Positions 41,465-50,334 of a stretch of DNA of 64,000 bases are shown one piece after another. The position numbers were made by a program, and so were the translations under genes. A model generated the notes under the pieces. It did no database searches. It saw only the letters and a list, made by a program, of their open reading frames with translations, and was not told the DNA's origin. Numbering within the stretch: the first letter of the stretch is position 1; the number at the start of each line of letters is the position of its first letter. This DNA comes from an uncultured Eubacterium sp. Its GTDB lineage: Bacteria > Bacillota > Clostridia > Oscillospirales > Acutalibacteraceae. The DNA lies in NCBI GenBank assembly GCA_900539325.1, contig UQCC01000005.1:62001-126000 (forward strand), in the 5' to 3' direction.

Positions 41465-41504
41465 ATTATAACATAAAAAATTGAAAAAGCAATACAAATG
41501 TTCG
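41465..41504 (-). promoter_or_regulatory. Promoter of the Y-family polymerase gene with LexA-like half site
   Basis: On the minus strand, TTGCTT (41487-41492), a 16-base spacer and TATAAT (41465-41470). Just upstream and overlapping is CGAACATTTGTATT (41491-41504), which has one perfect half of the Firmicutes LexA box CGAAC-N4-GTTCG and a poor second half. Confidence 0.45.
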
Positions 41505-41522
41505 ATTTTATTTTTAACAATG

Positions 41523-41548
41523 AAAAAAGCACGCTTCTTTGCGTGCTT
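41523..41548 (-). terminator. Terminator between the LRR gene and the polymerase gene
   Basis: Perfect eight-base stem AAGCACGC / GCGTGCTT followed by TTTTTT on the minus strand. The LRR gene already has a terminator at 41684-41713, so this one would end a short transcript starting near 41585. Confidence 0.8.
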
Positions 41549-41591
41549 AAATCATTCCATTGCCTCTCTGCTAACTGTTGTCAATACATTA

Positions 41592-41620
41592 ATACTATAA
41601 CAAACGGTGCATTTTGTCAA
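41592..41620 (-). promoter_or_regulatory. Promoter candidate for a short untranslated transcript
   Basis: On the minus strand, TTGACA (41615-41620) with TAGTAT (41592-41597) at 17 bases, or TATAGT (41594-41599) at 15 bases. About 60 bases downstream is the terminator at 41523-41548. Only a two-codon frame (ATG GAA TGA) lies between them. Confidence 0.35.
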
Positions 41621-41683
41621 TTATATACAATTTTATTAATAATTTGTTTAGAGTTTTGTTGAAAATGTTTGACAAAGAAGCGA

Positions 41684-41713
41684 AAAGAAAAAGCCGAGGA
41701 TAATCCCCGGCTT
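41684..41713 (-). terminator. Terminator of the sigma factor/LRR operon
   Basis: Stem AAGCCGAGGAT / ATCCCCGGCTT (one mismatch) followed by TTTTTCTTTT on the minus strand, 48 bases after the LRR gene stop. Confidence 0.85.
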
Positions 41714-41760
41714 TTCCTTTCTTAACTACCCATATATTAAGCTAAAAGCATAATACCGAA

Positions 41761-44700
41761 TTATTTTTGAATTGTTACAAGCTCATACTTATAGGTTTTA
41801 GCATCAGTGCCCATAAAGCTCATAACAATTACTCTGTCCTTTGCATTGATATAACCGTCATGATTGAGGTCGCAATAATCAAGATACGCAAGGTCATTTT
41901 TGCTTGTTGACATAACATAGCTGAACATTTCGGCATCTGTTTCGTCAATTTTGCCGTCCTTATTAAAATCACAGCCGACTATTGAAACAGGCGTTGCAAA
42001 ATTAATATCTTCGTCCTCAACCTTTATGCCGATTGTACGAGTATAGCCATAAGCATATTTGATTTGTGCGGTATAAGCTCCTGTTTCGATTTTGAACGAG
42101 AAGCGTCCGTCATCATCGCTCGATGCAACAGTTTTGCCGTCTATAACAATATCCGCACGCCTTACAGGGGCATTGTATTTTTTGGTTTCACCGGTTTCGA
42201 TAACGATTGTGCCGCTGACGGTGTATTGTTTTACCGCTTCGCTCGGTTGGAGAGGTTCGGTATATTCACAATATGTTTTTTGACAATTTGTGCAGGTATA
42301 CTGCTTTACGCCCTTTGTACCGACACCTGCCGGAATATCTGCCGTCAGCACATAATTATGGCCCAAAGCAGGTTTGTGAATTTCATCAAGAAGTTCCGAA
42401 CAGAATTCGCACACTCCGATAATATAGCCGTCATTTTCACAATCGGCATCGTAGACTGTAAGATATTCAATTCTACCGTGACCGTTTTTGCAAATATCAA
42501 CATATTTGCCGTCGGAATCAATTTGTGCGTCACAAACATTACCGAATTGTGAAAGCTGATAAATCTTATAATCTATATAATTATCCTGTGCAAAGCTGAG
42601 AGCCTTTGAACCTGCAAGAGTGTGAATTTTCAGTCCCTTGGCAGGGAATCCGAGCCAAAACGCATCTATTTGGGTTGTCGTTCTCCACACAAAAATGTTT
42701 TGAAGATTTTTGCACGCAAATGCACTTTCACCGATTGAAATAACATTTCTCGGAACAACAACATTTTTAAGTGAATCACAATACGCAAAGGTATATTTGT
42801 TAACTTTGCTGATTGAAGTCGGAAGAATAACGGTTTCAAGCTTCTTACACTCATAAAATGCGTAACTGCCAATTGAACTAACCTTTGACGGAATATCTGC
42901 GCCGATAAGACTTGAGCAACCGTCAAACGCATGGTCACCGATTGTACGCAAACCGGAGCCGAAAATCACTCGTCTTAAATTCTTTGCACCCTTAAAAGCA
43001 TAATAGTCTATTTCGGTAACGGAATCAGGTAGTACGACCTGAATTGCCTTTGAATTTTCAAAAGCCGAAGAAGAAATCACAGTTGTGCCGTCTTTAATAA
43101 TCGGTCTGTATGTATTTGGATTTGCAAAAACAAGAGTTTTGCCGTAATAGACATTGCCCTCATAGACATACATATTTTTATTTTCGGGACTTACTGTTAT
43201 TTTTTTAACATATGTCATTTCCGGAAGCCTTGGAACTTCTTTAAAGGCACAGTTTTTGCCAAAATAGATTGAAGAAATTTTAAGCTTATTTCCAAAAGTG
43301 TCGGTAAGAGCGCTGAAATCAGGTTCTGTTACATCATCTCCGACAACAAGTTCAATACCCGTTGTGCTAAAGCCTATGTTATAAAAGGCGTCCGACCATG
43401 CCGATAATGACAAATCATCACTGTAATTTCGATTAAGAGTAATTGATGTGCAAAACGGCATATTGGCAAACGCCTGTCTGCCGATGCGTTTTTCACCGTT
43501 GATAATAATCTTTTTAACGCCTACGCAATTATAAAACGCTTCGTGTTCAACATTTGTAACTGTTGACGGAATATTGATTTCTTCAATTCCCGAGCAATTA
43601 CGAAAAGCCTCATAATCGATACTTGTTACATTTCCGTAATCAATTTCTTTGAGCGATGTGCAATTTTCAAACGCACCGTTTGAAACACTTTTCGCTCCGC
43701 CGAGAGAGATTTTTTTGAGCGAACGACAATTCTTAAAAGCATTTGTCGAAATGTATTGAACCGTTTGAGGAACGGTAAGCACTTCAAGTCTGTTGCAATT
43801 TTGGAAACCGCTAACAGTTTTGACGGTCGGTGAAAATCTTATATACTTGGGATTGATTACTTCAAATGAATAATCCGGATTTATAACACCTGAGCAGAGA
43901 TATAATGTGTCAATTTGAAGGTTTAAATCCTGCAAATTTCTGCCGTCGGTTGTGTAGAATGTACCCTCATTATTTGGATGAAGCACATATGCGTCTTTCA
44001 TATCGTATCCGTGTTCAACATACAAAGTTTTTGTGTCGGCAAAATAGTGCCACTTGGTTCTGTATGTATAATCAACATATCCCGAAACATCGGCGTTGCT
44101 GTCATCGCCCATAAAGATAAGACTTGTTTTTTCTGCATAATCAAAGCCTTTTGACTCAACAGGCGCATCAATAATGACAAAGCATTCGGTTTGAACACGG
44201 GAGCCTGATTTTAATGTTATGCGGTTGCCCTTTGAATCAAAACCTATGGCATTGTTTGCACTGTTTTTGCCCTCAAAATAAATATTTGTTTGAGGATTGT
44301 TGATTTTTACTTTCCAAAGTGAAAGGCAATCTGTGAACGCTGATTTTCCGATTGATACGACCGACTGCGGAACTTCAACAGACTTGATTGCACTTGAATA
44401 AAAAGCACCGTCACCGATGGTTTTCAAATTCTTTGGCAATTTGATTTCAGAAAGCTTTTTGCAATTTGCAAAAGCATAATTGCCTATTGCTTCAACCTTG
44501 GTATCCGACAAATCGAATGAATTAACATTTGAGCCGTAAAAGGCATTTGCACCTATTGACGAAAGATTGGCTGAAATCTTAAACTTTTTTGCCTTAATAT
44601 TTCTGAAAGCATTTGAACCGATTGAAGTTAATGTGTTCGGGAGCGACACAGACTGCACATCAATACCGTAATCGGTAAAGAATACATCTGCTCCAACGCC

Positions 44701-46674
44701 TGTAATGCCCTCTGTCAAAACGATGGAGGTCAACGCCTTGTTTGACAAATAAGACGCAAGATTAAGGGCTTTGCCTGCGGATGTTTTGAATGTAGATGTA
44801 AGCTCGCCGTTGCCTGTAACAAAGAAGCGGTTTGTTGAGTCGTCATACTGCCAACTGCCGTTTGCCCATGTGCCGTGATTTGATGAATCGGTTTGAGAAC
44901 CGCCGTCCGGTGTATCAACATAATCTTCAAGAGGAACAAGCGTTATTCCGTACACACTGGCATATCTTGAAACACCGTTCCAAATTTTATCGCCGTTTTC
45001 ATCTGTTTTTGCATCATTGCCGTAAATTTCGGTAAGATAAGTTTTGCTGCTGTCATCGCCTGCATAAAACGGATTGACGCTTGCGTTTATTCCCTCTTCG
45101 CCAAGAACAATAACGGTTTTGAGGTTTACATCATTTTTAAAAGCGCCGTCGCGTGTTTCTATTACCGACTTAGGGAAGACAAATTTTGTAAGATTCAAAC
45201 AATCCGAAAAAGCATATTTATCAATAATCTTAAGCTGCGAATTTGAAGAAAACGAAACCTTGCTCAACGGTGTATTTTTAAACGCTCCGCTATAAATAGT
45301 ATCAACACCGTCAGGAATGATAATTGATTTGAGTGCCGTGTTGCAAAACGCACGGTTTGAAATGTATCGCAATGTGCTTGGAAGAATTATTTTTTCAAGC
45401 GTAGTCAAATCACGAAACGCATAATCGCCAAGGCTTAATTCTGTATTTGCAGAAAGGTCAAGTTCCTTAACATTTGTGTTTGTAAAAGCATAAGAACCAA
45501 TATATTTTACAGATGACGGAACAGAGGTAAAACTTAGTTGCGGATTATCGGCAAAAGCCTTGTATCCGATATATGTAACATTGTTCGGAATGGAAATACC
45601 GCTAAGTTTCGGACAAGAATTAAAGCCTGAAAGATAGGTTGTTTTTTCGTTAAGTTTGACTGATGCAAGTTCTTCACATCCGCTAAATGCAAAGTCGTTA
45701 ATAACTGTAATATTTGTTTTTGTAAAATCAAGAGCTGTAACACCTGTTGACGAAAATGCGGAGCTGTTGATATATGTTACGGTTGACGGAAGAAAGTCAA
45801 TATTTTTGATATTAGGGCAATTTGAGAACATTGCTTCACTGACAATTTTTAAGTTATTCGGCAAAGTCACCTTTGAAATCGGCGTATTCTCAAATGTATC
45901 TTTTCCGATACTTGTAACCGATTGAGGAACACTTGCCTCTTTGATATTTGAATAAGCAAAAGCATAATCACCAATATCAGTTTCGGTTTGATTGAAGGTT
46001 ATGCTTTCAAGAGAAGAATGGTAAAAAAGGCTCTTTTCTATTCTCTTAACCTTTGACGGCACGGTAAACGAAAGTATACCGCTGTACATAAAGGCTTCTT
46101 CACCGATTGATGTTACCGTATCGGGCAAAGCATATTCCTGTGCAGGACAGAAATAAAACGCATTTTTTCCGAGTGTTTGAAGTTGTGAGCCTTCCTCAAA
46201 TTCAACGGTTTTGATGTTTTTATAAATTCTGCCCGAAACATGGGAATTGAAATTCACCGTATCTTTGCCGATAACAAGATGTTCAAAATCAAAGGTGCAA
46301 TACTGCTCTTTTGTTGTACCGTTATCGTCAATTTCGGAATAAAGCGGAAGCGGAGCATCGCCCTTTTGATATGTTGCATAACCGCTATCCTTTGTAAAAA
46401 CACAGGAATAGGCATTATGTGAGCTTTCAATATTTTCACCGTTGATGTAAACGGTTTTGGTGCTTGCGTCATAATTCCAGACACAATACTCATTTTCACC
46501 GCTTACACTCTGTTCGCTCGGCAAAACAACGATAGGGTTATATTTAACTCCGTCTGCCAAGTCCTGGTAAAAGTCATAATCATCCTGACTATAAGCAAGA
46601 ACTTCAACAGGCAGTGCGGATATTGTCATAATAGCCGAAATAAAAACGGCAAGTAATTTTTTTAAGGTAGTCAT
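41761..46674 (-). CDS. Giant secreted BspA-type leucine-rich-repeat protein with C-terminal dockerin-like module
   Basis: A 1637-residue exported protein. A signal peptide (MTTLKKLLAVFISAIMTISA, cleaved near VLA) is followed by two long blocks of BspA-type LRR units of about 22-23 residues (for example IGSYAFYECKKLETVILPTS). Between them are non-LRR segments with a W/Y-rich module (WANGSWQYDDSTNRFFVTG). Near the end come a Cys-rich segment (about 1430-1490), a carboxypeptidase-like beta domain (about 1500-1560), and a dockerin-like pair of calcium loops (DFNKDGKIDETD at about 1569 and DLNHDGYINAKD at about 1602). BspA repeats often mediate adhesion; dockerins plug into cohesins of cellulosome-like complexes. 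No cohesin protein is in the window. It follows the sensor-like LRR gene by 61 bases. Confidence 0.88.
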   Translation of the reverse strand: MTTLKKLLAVFISAIMTISALPVEVLAYSQDDYDFYQDLADGVKYNPIVVLPSEQSVSGENEYCVWNYDASTKTVYINGENIESSHNAYSCVFTKDSGYATYQKGDAPLPLYSEIDDNGTTKEQYCTFDFEHLVIGKDTVNFNSHVSGRIYKNIKTVEFEEGSQLQTLGKNAFYFCPAQEYALPDTVTSIGEEAFMYSGILSFTVPSKVKRIEKSLFYHSSLESITFNQTETDIGDYAFAYSNIKEASVPQSVTSIGKDTFENTPISKVTLPNNLKIVSEAMFSNCPNIKNIDFLPSTVTYINSSAFSSTGVTALDFTKTNITVINDFAFSGCEELASVKLNEKTTYLSGFNSCPKLSGISIPNNVTYIGYKAFADNPQLSFTSVPSSVKYIGSYAFTNTNVKELDLSANTELSLGDYAFRDLTTLEKIILPSTLRYISNRAFCNTALKSIIIPDGVDTIYSGAFKNTPLSKVSFSSNSQLKIIDKYAFSDCLNLTKFVFPKSVIETRDGAFKNDVNLKTVIVLGEEGINASVNPFYAGDDSSKTYLTEIYGNDAKTDENGDKIWNGVSRYASVYGITLVPLEDYVDTPDGGSQTDSSNHGTWANGSWQYDDSTNRFFVTGNGELTSTFKTSAGKALNLASYLSNKALTSIVLTEGITGVGADVFFTDYGIDVQSVSLPNTLTSIGSNAFRNIKAKKFKISANLSSIGANAFYGSNVNSFDLSDTKVEAIGNYAFANCKKLSEIKLPKNLKTIGDGAFYSSAIKSVEVPQSVVSIGKSAFTDCLSLWKVKINNPQTNIYFEGKNSANNAIGFDSKGNRITLKSGSRVQTECFVIIDAPVESKGFDYAEKTSLIFMGDDSNADVSGYVDYTYRTKWHYFADTKTLYVEHGYDMKDAYVLHPNNEGTFYTTDGRNLQDLNLQIDTLYLCSGVINPDYSFEVINPKYIRFSPTVKTVSGFQNCNRLEVLTVPQTVQYISTNAFKNCRSLKKISLGGAKSVSNGAFENCTSLKEIDYGNVTSIDYEAFRNCSGIEEINIPSTVTNVEHEAFYNCVGVKKIIINGEKRIGRQAFANMPFCTSITLNRNYSDDLSLSAWSDAFYNIGFSTTGIELVVGDDVTEPDFSALTDTFGNKLKISSIYFGKNCAFKEVPRLPEMTYVKKITVSPENKNMYVYEGNVYYGKTLVFANPNTYRPIIKDGTTVISSSAFENSKAIQVVLPDSVTEIDYYAFKGAKNLRRVIFGSGLRTIGDHAFDGCSSLIGADIPSKVSSIGSYAFYECKKLETVILPTSISKVNKYTFAYCDSLKNVVVPRNVISIGESAFACKNLQNIFVWRTTTQIDAFWLGFPAKGLKIHTLAGSKALSFAQDNYIDYKIYQLSQFGNVCDAQIDSDGKYVDICKNGHGRIEYLTVYDADCENDGYIIGVCEFCSELLDEIHKPALGHNYVLTADIPAGVGTKGVKQYTCTNCQKTYCEYTEPLQPSEAVKQYTVSGTIVIETGETKKYNAPVRRADIVIDGKTVASSDDDGRFSFKIETGAYTAQIKYAYGYTRTIGIKVEDEDINFATPVSIVGCDFNKDGKIDETDAEMFSYVMSTSKNDLAYLDYCDLNHDGYINAKDRVIVMSFMGTDAKTYKYELVTIQK

Positions 46675-46735
46675 AATAATTCTCCTTTTCTTTGGAACAA
46701 TCTGTTCCTGCGATGATTAAACAAACAATCTGATT

Positions 46736-48709
46736 CTAAATCAGATTATATTTAACACCGCTTTTGACAGCAAGTTCATAAGCAGTGCTGTTTTCTATAA
46801 CATTAAAAGTAACACGGTTTCCGAAATAAAACGCATTGTCACAAATTTCTGCAGTTTTGCTTTTAACCGTAATCGTTCGCAGATTTGTAGAATAAAAAGC
46901 ATACTCGCCGATATATTCCACACTCTCCGGAATTGTAACTTCCTGCGAATCGACGCTCTTGAACGCACCCTGTTCTATACGCATAACGCCGTTTTCGATA
47001 ATCACTTTCTGCATATCAACGCCATTAAAGCAATAAGCCGGCACGGTTTTGATATTTGACGGAACCGTTACCGAGGTTATGCCCTTGCAATTATCAAACG
47101 AACGCTCACCGAGTGATTTAAAGCTTGTGCCGACATCACCGAATTTTGCATTGTGACAATAAGCAAATGCCCCATCGTCGGCATTTTCAATTTGAGGTGC
47201 TGTGTCAAATTTCATCAGTTTGTCCTCTGCAAACGCATAAAAACCGACATTTACAATACTTCCCGCGCCGTTAAGTTTGATGAATTTTGAGCATTTATTG
47301 AATGCCATATCCTCAACGGTATCAACCTTGCCTGCAAGGGTGACGGTTCTGAGCGAAGAACAATTATTACAAAGTCTTTCGGGAACTGTTGTAAGAGCCT
47401 TGGGAACGATAAGAGTTCTCAAATTTGTGTTTTCAAAAGCAGCTGTGCCCAGTTTAAATAATTCATCACTGAAATTAACGCTTTGAAGTGCACTGTCCTT
47501 AAACGCATTGTTACCAATACTTACAGCATTGGGGACATTACAGGATTTAAGGTTTTTAGCGTTTTCAAATGCACTTTGATGTACAGTTTTTATGCTATCG
47601 GATGAAAACGAGGATATAGTGCTGTTTTCAAATGCTCTTGAGGTTATGGCAATCACCGGTTTGCCGTCAATTTCATTTATAGTTAAATCTGTATCATTTC
47701 CCTTATAAGCGCAAATATAAGCGCCCTTATCGGTGAGAAGATAATTCCAATCTTCATTTGAGCAAATGTCCGATATTCTGGTGTTCTCATCAGGTCGAAC
47801 GGTTATATTTACATTTACGGTACAAGCCTTATAAGTTATCGACAAGGTATAATCGGCTGTGACATCCATATCGAGGTTCTTGCTGTATGCACAATCATCA
47901 AGCGATACCGATTTTTCGGTTTTATCACTGTATTTTGCAAAAATTTTCAAGCCGTCATAAGAAAGCTTTTCGCCGTAAATATAAGCGGTCTTAAAATTCT
48001 CAAATTCTGCCCTGATGCCGACAAGCTGAGGCAAATCGGTATCTGCATAAGGGTCGGTGGGTTCTTCCCTTTCCTCGGTTTTATTAATCTCCTTTTTATT
48101 TGTAGTGGTTATTTTTGATGTATGATGTTCTGTTTTTACTTCGGCCTCGGAAGCTTTCAAAGTTGTTGCCACAGATTTTTCAGATTCGGTATTACCGACA
48201 TTTGCTTTTGTTGTGCTTTCTTCAAAAATCTGTGCAGTTGTTGCGGCGGATGTACCGGTTTCATCAACCGGGACATAAATCTTGGTAGTCAGCTCGCCTT
48301 TTTTATCGTTATGAATAAATGAAGAAATTGCGCTTGTAACATTGCCGATAAAATCAATACCGGTTACGGATTTAACAGCAGCATTAACGGTAAAGGTTCC
48401 TGTTGCAATCATTGCGGCAATAATAGCCACACGAAGTGCTCTGTTGAGTGATTTCCAGGAATTACGCTTTGGGTTAACGATTTTCTTAATTGCATTTGTC
48501 GAAAGAACTACACGAAGGACAGGAGATGTATATTTATGCTCCTGAAGTTCATCAATAAGATTTACGCACTCATCAATCAAATCACAATCGGGATTTAACT
48601 TTATTAGTTCCTCATCGATTACAGTATTTAAAAAATCAATTAAATCCTGATTTGATCTTGAATCGTTAAAAACAGCTTGAAGTGTTTTTGCATTTACCGT
48701 TATATTCAT
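46736..48709 (-). CDS. Membrane-spanning LRR protein, probable anti-sigma sensor
   Basis: A 657-residue protein. Residues 1 to about 88 are hydrophilic and probably cytoplasmic (with DLIDECVNLIDELQEHKYTSPV). One membrane span follows (about 90-110, ALRVAIIAAMIATGTFTVNAA), then a Thr/Ser/Glu-rich stalk (about 145-220), a bacterial Ig-like domain (about 228-308), and BspA-type LRR units to the end. The layout matches anti-sigma factors that sense an external signal, such as the RsgI type of cellulolytic Clostridia, but with LRRs as the outer part. The sigma gene directly upstream (1-base gap) supports this. The ribosome binding site AGGAGG lies inside the end of the sigma gene. Confidence 0.75.
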   Translation of the reverse strand: MNITVNAKTLQAVFNDSRSNQDLIDFLNTVIDEELIKLNPDCDLIDECVNLIDELQEHKYTSPVLRVVLSTNAIKKIVNPKRNSWKSLNRALRVAIIAAMIATGTFTVNAAVKSVTGIDFIGNVTSAISSFIHNDKKGELTTKIYVPVDETGTSAATTAQIFEESTTKANVGNTESEKSVATTLKASEAEVKTEHHTSKITTTNKKEINKTEEREEPTDPYADTDLPQLVGIRAEFENFKTAYIYGEKLSYDGLKIFAKYSDKTEKSVSLDDCAYSKNLDMDVTADYTLSITYKACTVNVNITVRPDENTRISDICSNEDWNYLLTDKGAYICAYKGNDTDLTINEIDGKPVIAITSRAFENSTISSFSSDSIKTVHQSAFENAKNLKSCNVPNAVSIGNNAFKDSALQSVNFSDELFKLGTAAFENTNLRTLIVPKALTTVPERLCNNCSSLRTVTLAGKVDTVEDMAFNKCSKFIKLNGAGSIVNVGFYAFAEDKLMKFDTAPQIENADDGAFAYCHNAKFGDVGTSFKSLGERSFDNCKGITSVTVPSNIKTVPAYCFNGVDMQKVIIENGVMRIEQGAFKSVDSQEVTIPESVEYIGEYAFYSTNLRTITVKSKTAEICDNAFYFGNRVTFNVIENSTAYELAVKSGVKYNLI

Positions 48710-48710
48710 T

Positions 48711-49265
48711 TTAACTGCCTCCTTTCCTAAATTCCGACAATACCGGGGTGATTGAATTTGTTATCTTTGCTCTTAATCTTGATGTTCGCTTGGCAGCGGC
48801 GGTAGGTGTGATATCAAGTATTTTTGAGATATCCTTTAGAGATTTGCGTTCCACATATTTCATTTGATAAAGCCGTCGTTCGTCATCATCAAGAACGGAC
48901 AGTAAAGCATCTTTTGCTTTATCAATATCAACATCGTCGGGTTCTATTCGTTCTTCTACCTCTTTTTCTATGTATACTGCCACATTTTCGGCATCATCAA
49001 GATTTTTTGTATGCTTGGCATTTTTGAAATATTCCTTTCGTGCACGAAGCATCATATTGTTTGCAGTCTGATAGAGAAATGCTCGTGGATTTTCAAATTT
49101 TTCACCGTCAAGAAGTTTTCGATAAAACACACAAAATGCTTCCTGTACACAATCGCCTGCGAAATCCGAAGCTTCCTCAAGTCGCACGGCACAGAATTTT
49201 TCAAGCTGTTTACTGTACTTTTCAAAATACAGTTCAAACTGCTCGTCTGCATAAGACTTACCCAC
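48711..49265 (-). CDS. ECF-type RNA polymerase sigma factor
   Basis: A sigma-70 family group IV factor of about 184 residues. Region 2 is seen in DFAGDCVQEAFCVFYRKLL and FENPRAFLYQTANNMMLRARKEY; region 4 (helix-turn-helix) in DDDERRLYQMKYVERKSLKDISKILDITPTAAAKRTSRLRAKI. The frame opens at ATG 49286, but GTG 49265 has a GGGGGG-rich site 7 bases upstream and starts where homologues usually do; both are possible. It heads an operon with two LRR proteins. A 10-base inverted repeat flanks its upstream region (49296-49381). Confidence 0.88.
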   Translation of the reverse strand: MGKSYADEQFELYFEKYSKQLEKFCAVRLEEASDFAGDCVQEAFCVFYRKLLDGEKFENPRAFLYQTANNMMLRARKEYFKNAKHTKNLDDAENVAVYIEKEVEERIEPDDVDIDKAKDALLSVLDDDERRLYQMKYVERKSLKDISKILDITPTAAAKRTSRLRAKITNSITPVLSEFRKGGS

Positions 49266-49295
49266 AGCATTCCCCCCTTTCATCATTTCCGTTAC

Positions 49296-49381
49296 TGTCT
49301 TTCACTTATTAGTCAACGATTTGGTAAAATGTGACACAAAAAGTTAAAAAAATTTTTAAAAAAGTTTTTTTGTGAAAGACA
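49296..49381. repeat. Ten-base inverted repeat upstream of the ECF sigma gene
   Basis: TGTCTTTCAC (49296-49305) and its exact complement GTGAAAGACA (49372-49381) enclose 66 AT-rich bases that should contain the sigma gene promoter. No clear ECF or sigma-A promoter could be fixed. From 49382 to 49457 I see only AT-rich sequence. Confidence 0.5.
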
Positions 49382-49457
49382 AAGGATTAATATTATACCA
49401 TAATATATAAATTAATACCATTCTCTTTAGCAAAATAAAAAGTCTATTTAGCAAAAT

Positions 49458-49481
49458 AAAAAAGCACATCCGAAGATGTGC
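49458..49481 (-). terminator. Second terminator after tRNA-Leu
   Basis: Stem GCACATC / GATGTGC with loop CGAA, followed by TTTTTTATTTT on the minus strand. Confidence 0.85.
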
Positions 49482-49510
49482 AAAAAAAATAGACACCAAA
49501 TGGTGTCTAT
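49482..49510 (-). terminator. First terminator after tRNA-Leu
   Basis: Perfect ten-base stem ATAGACACCA / TGGTGTCTAT followed by eight T on the minus strand, 7 bases after the tRNA 3' end. Confidence 0.92.
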
Positions 49511-49516
49511 ATTTTT

Positions 49517-49601
49517 TGGTGCGAGAGACGGGACTTGAACCCGTACGAGTCGCCCCACACGCCCCTCAAACGTGCGCGTCTGCCGATTCCGCCACTCTCG
49601 C
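49517..49601 (-). tRNA. tRNA-Leu (anticodon GAG)
   Basis: An 85-base tRNA including the encoded CCA. The acceptor stem GCGAGAG / CTCTCGC is perfect. The anticodon arm has stem CACGT / GCGTG and loop TTGAGGG, so the anticodon is GAG, reading CUC and CUU. The long variable arm typical of tRNA-Leu is present, and the T arm is ACGGG TTCAAGT CCCGT. Two terminators follow it directly. Confidence 0.96.
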
Positions 49602-49680
49602 GTCAACAGTTAGAAGTATAACAGAACAGGCTACAAATGTCAACTCTTTTTTTGAATTTTTTTAAAGTTTTTTTGAGTTT

Positions 49681-50334
49681 TTAAAATAAACTTGATATGT
49701 AGCTCGTTTCGTCTATTATCACTGACGGATGCTCGGCAAAAAGAGTTTCAAACGACCTAAAGCCCCAAGAGCAACCTACTGCTTCTATATCAGCGTTTTT
49801 GGCTGTTCGCATATCAACTTCGCTGTCGCCAAAGAAAATTGCCTCTGTCGGCTTGCAATCAACCGCTGAAAGTGCCATTAAAGTAGTTGTTGGGTCGGGC
49901 TTGGTAGGGAGTCCGTCCACACAACCGGTAATATAATCGAAAAAGCCTTTGCCGAAAATATGCTCAACCATACCGTGAGCGGCAATGTCAGGTTTGTTTG
50001 AAACAACGCAAAGTTTTATTCCTTTATCCTTAAGAATTTGGAGTTGCTCCTTAATGCCGTCATAAGCGTGAGCATGGTCAAGCTTAATTTTATCATATAT
50101 AGGTTTAAACTCCTCATAACGGTCATTGAGTGTTTTCTCATCCAAAGTATGGTCAAAGGCACGCTCAACAAGTTTTTTTGCACCGTTGCCCACAAACTTT
50201 TTGTAATCATCCAAAGACCAATTTGCTTCAAAATTATGCTTTTTAAGCAATATTTCAGTTGCACCTGCCAAATCATCAATAGTGTTGACAAGTGTGCCGT
50301 CCAAATCAAACACAGCACATTTAATTTTACTCAT
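49681..50334 (-). CDS. HAD-family phosphatase, phosphoglycolate phosphatase-like
   Basis: A 217-residue haloacid dehalogenase phosphatase. Motif I is CAVFDLDGTLVNT, motif II VVSNKP, and the C-terminal motif IFFGDSEVDMRTAKNA holds the metal-binding Asp residues. The cap domain type fits the Gph/PGP group, but HAD substrates are hard to predict. The frame opens at 50394; the ATG at 50334 gives the conserved start and overlaps the potD stop by 8 bases. It closes the pot operon. Confidence 0.87.
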   Translation of the reverse strand: MSKIKCAVFDLDGTLVNTIDDLAGATEILLKKHNFEANWSLDDYKKFVGNGAKKLVERAFDHTLDEKTLNDRYEEFKPIYDKIKLDHAHAYDGIKEQLQILKDKGIKLCVVSNKPDIAAHGMVEHIFGKGFFDYITGCVDGLPTKPDPTTTLMALSAVDCKPTEAIFFGDSEVDMRTAKNADIEAVGCSWGFRSFETLFAEHPSVIIDETSYISSLF

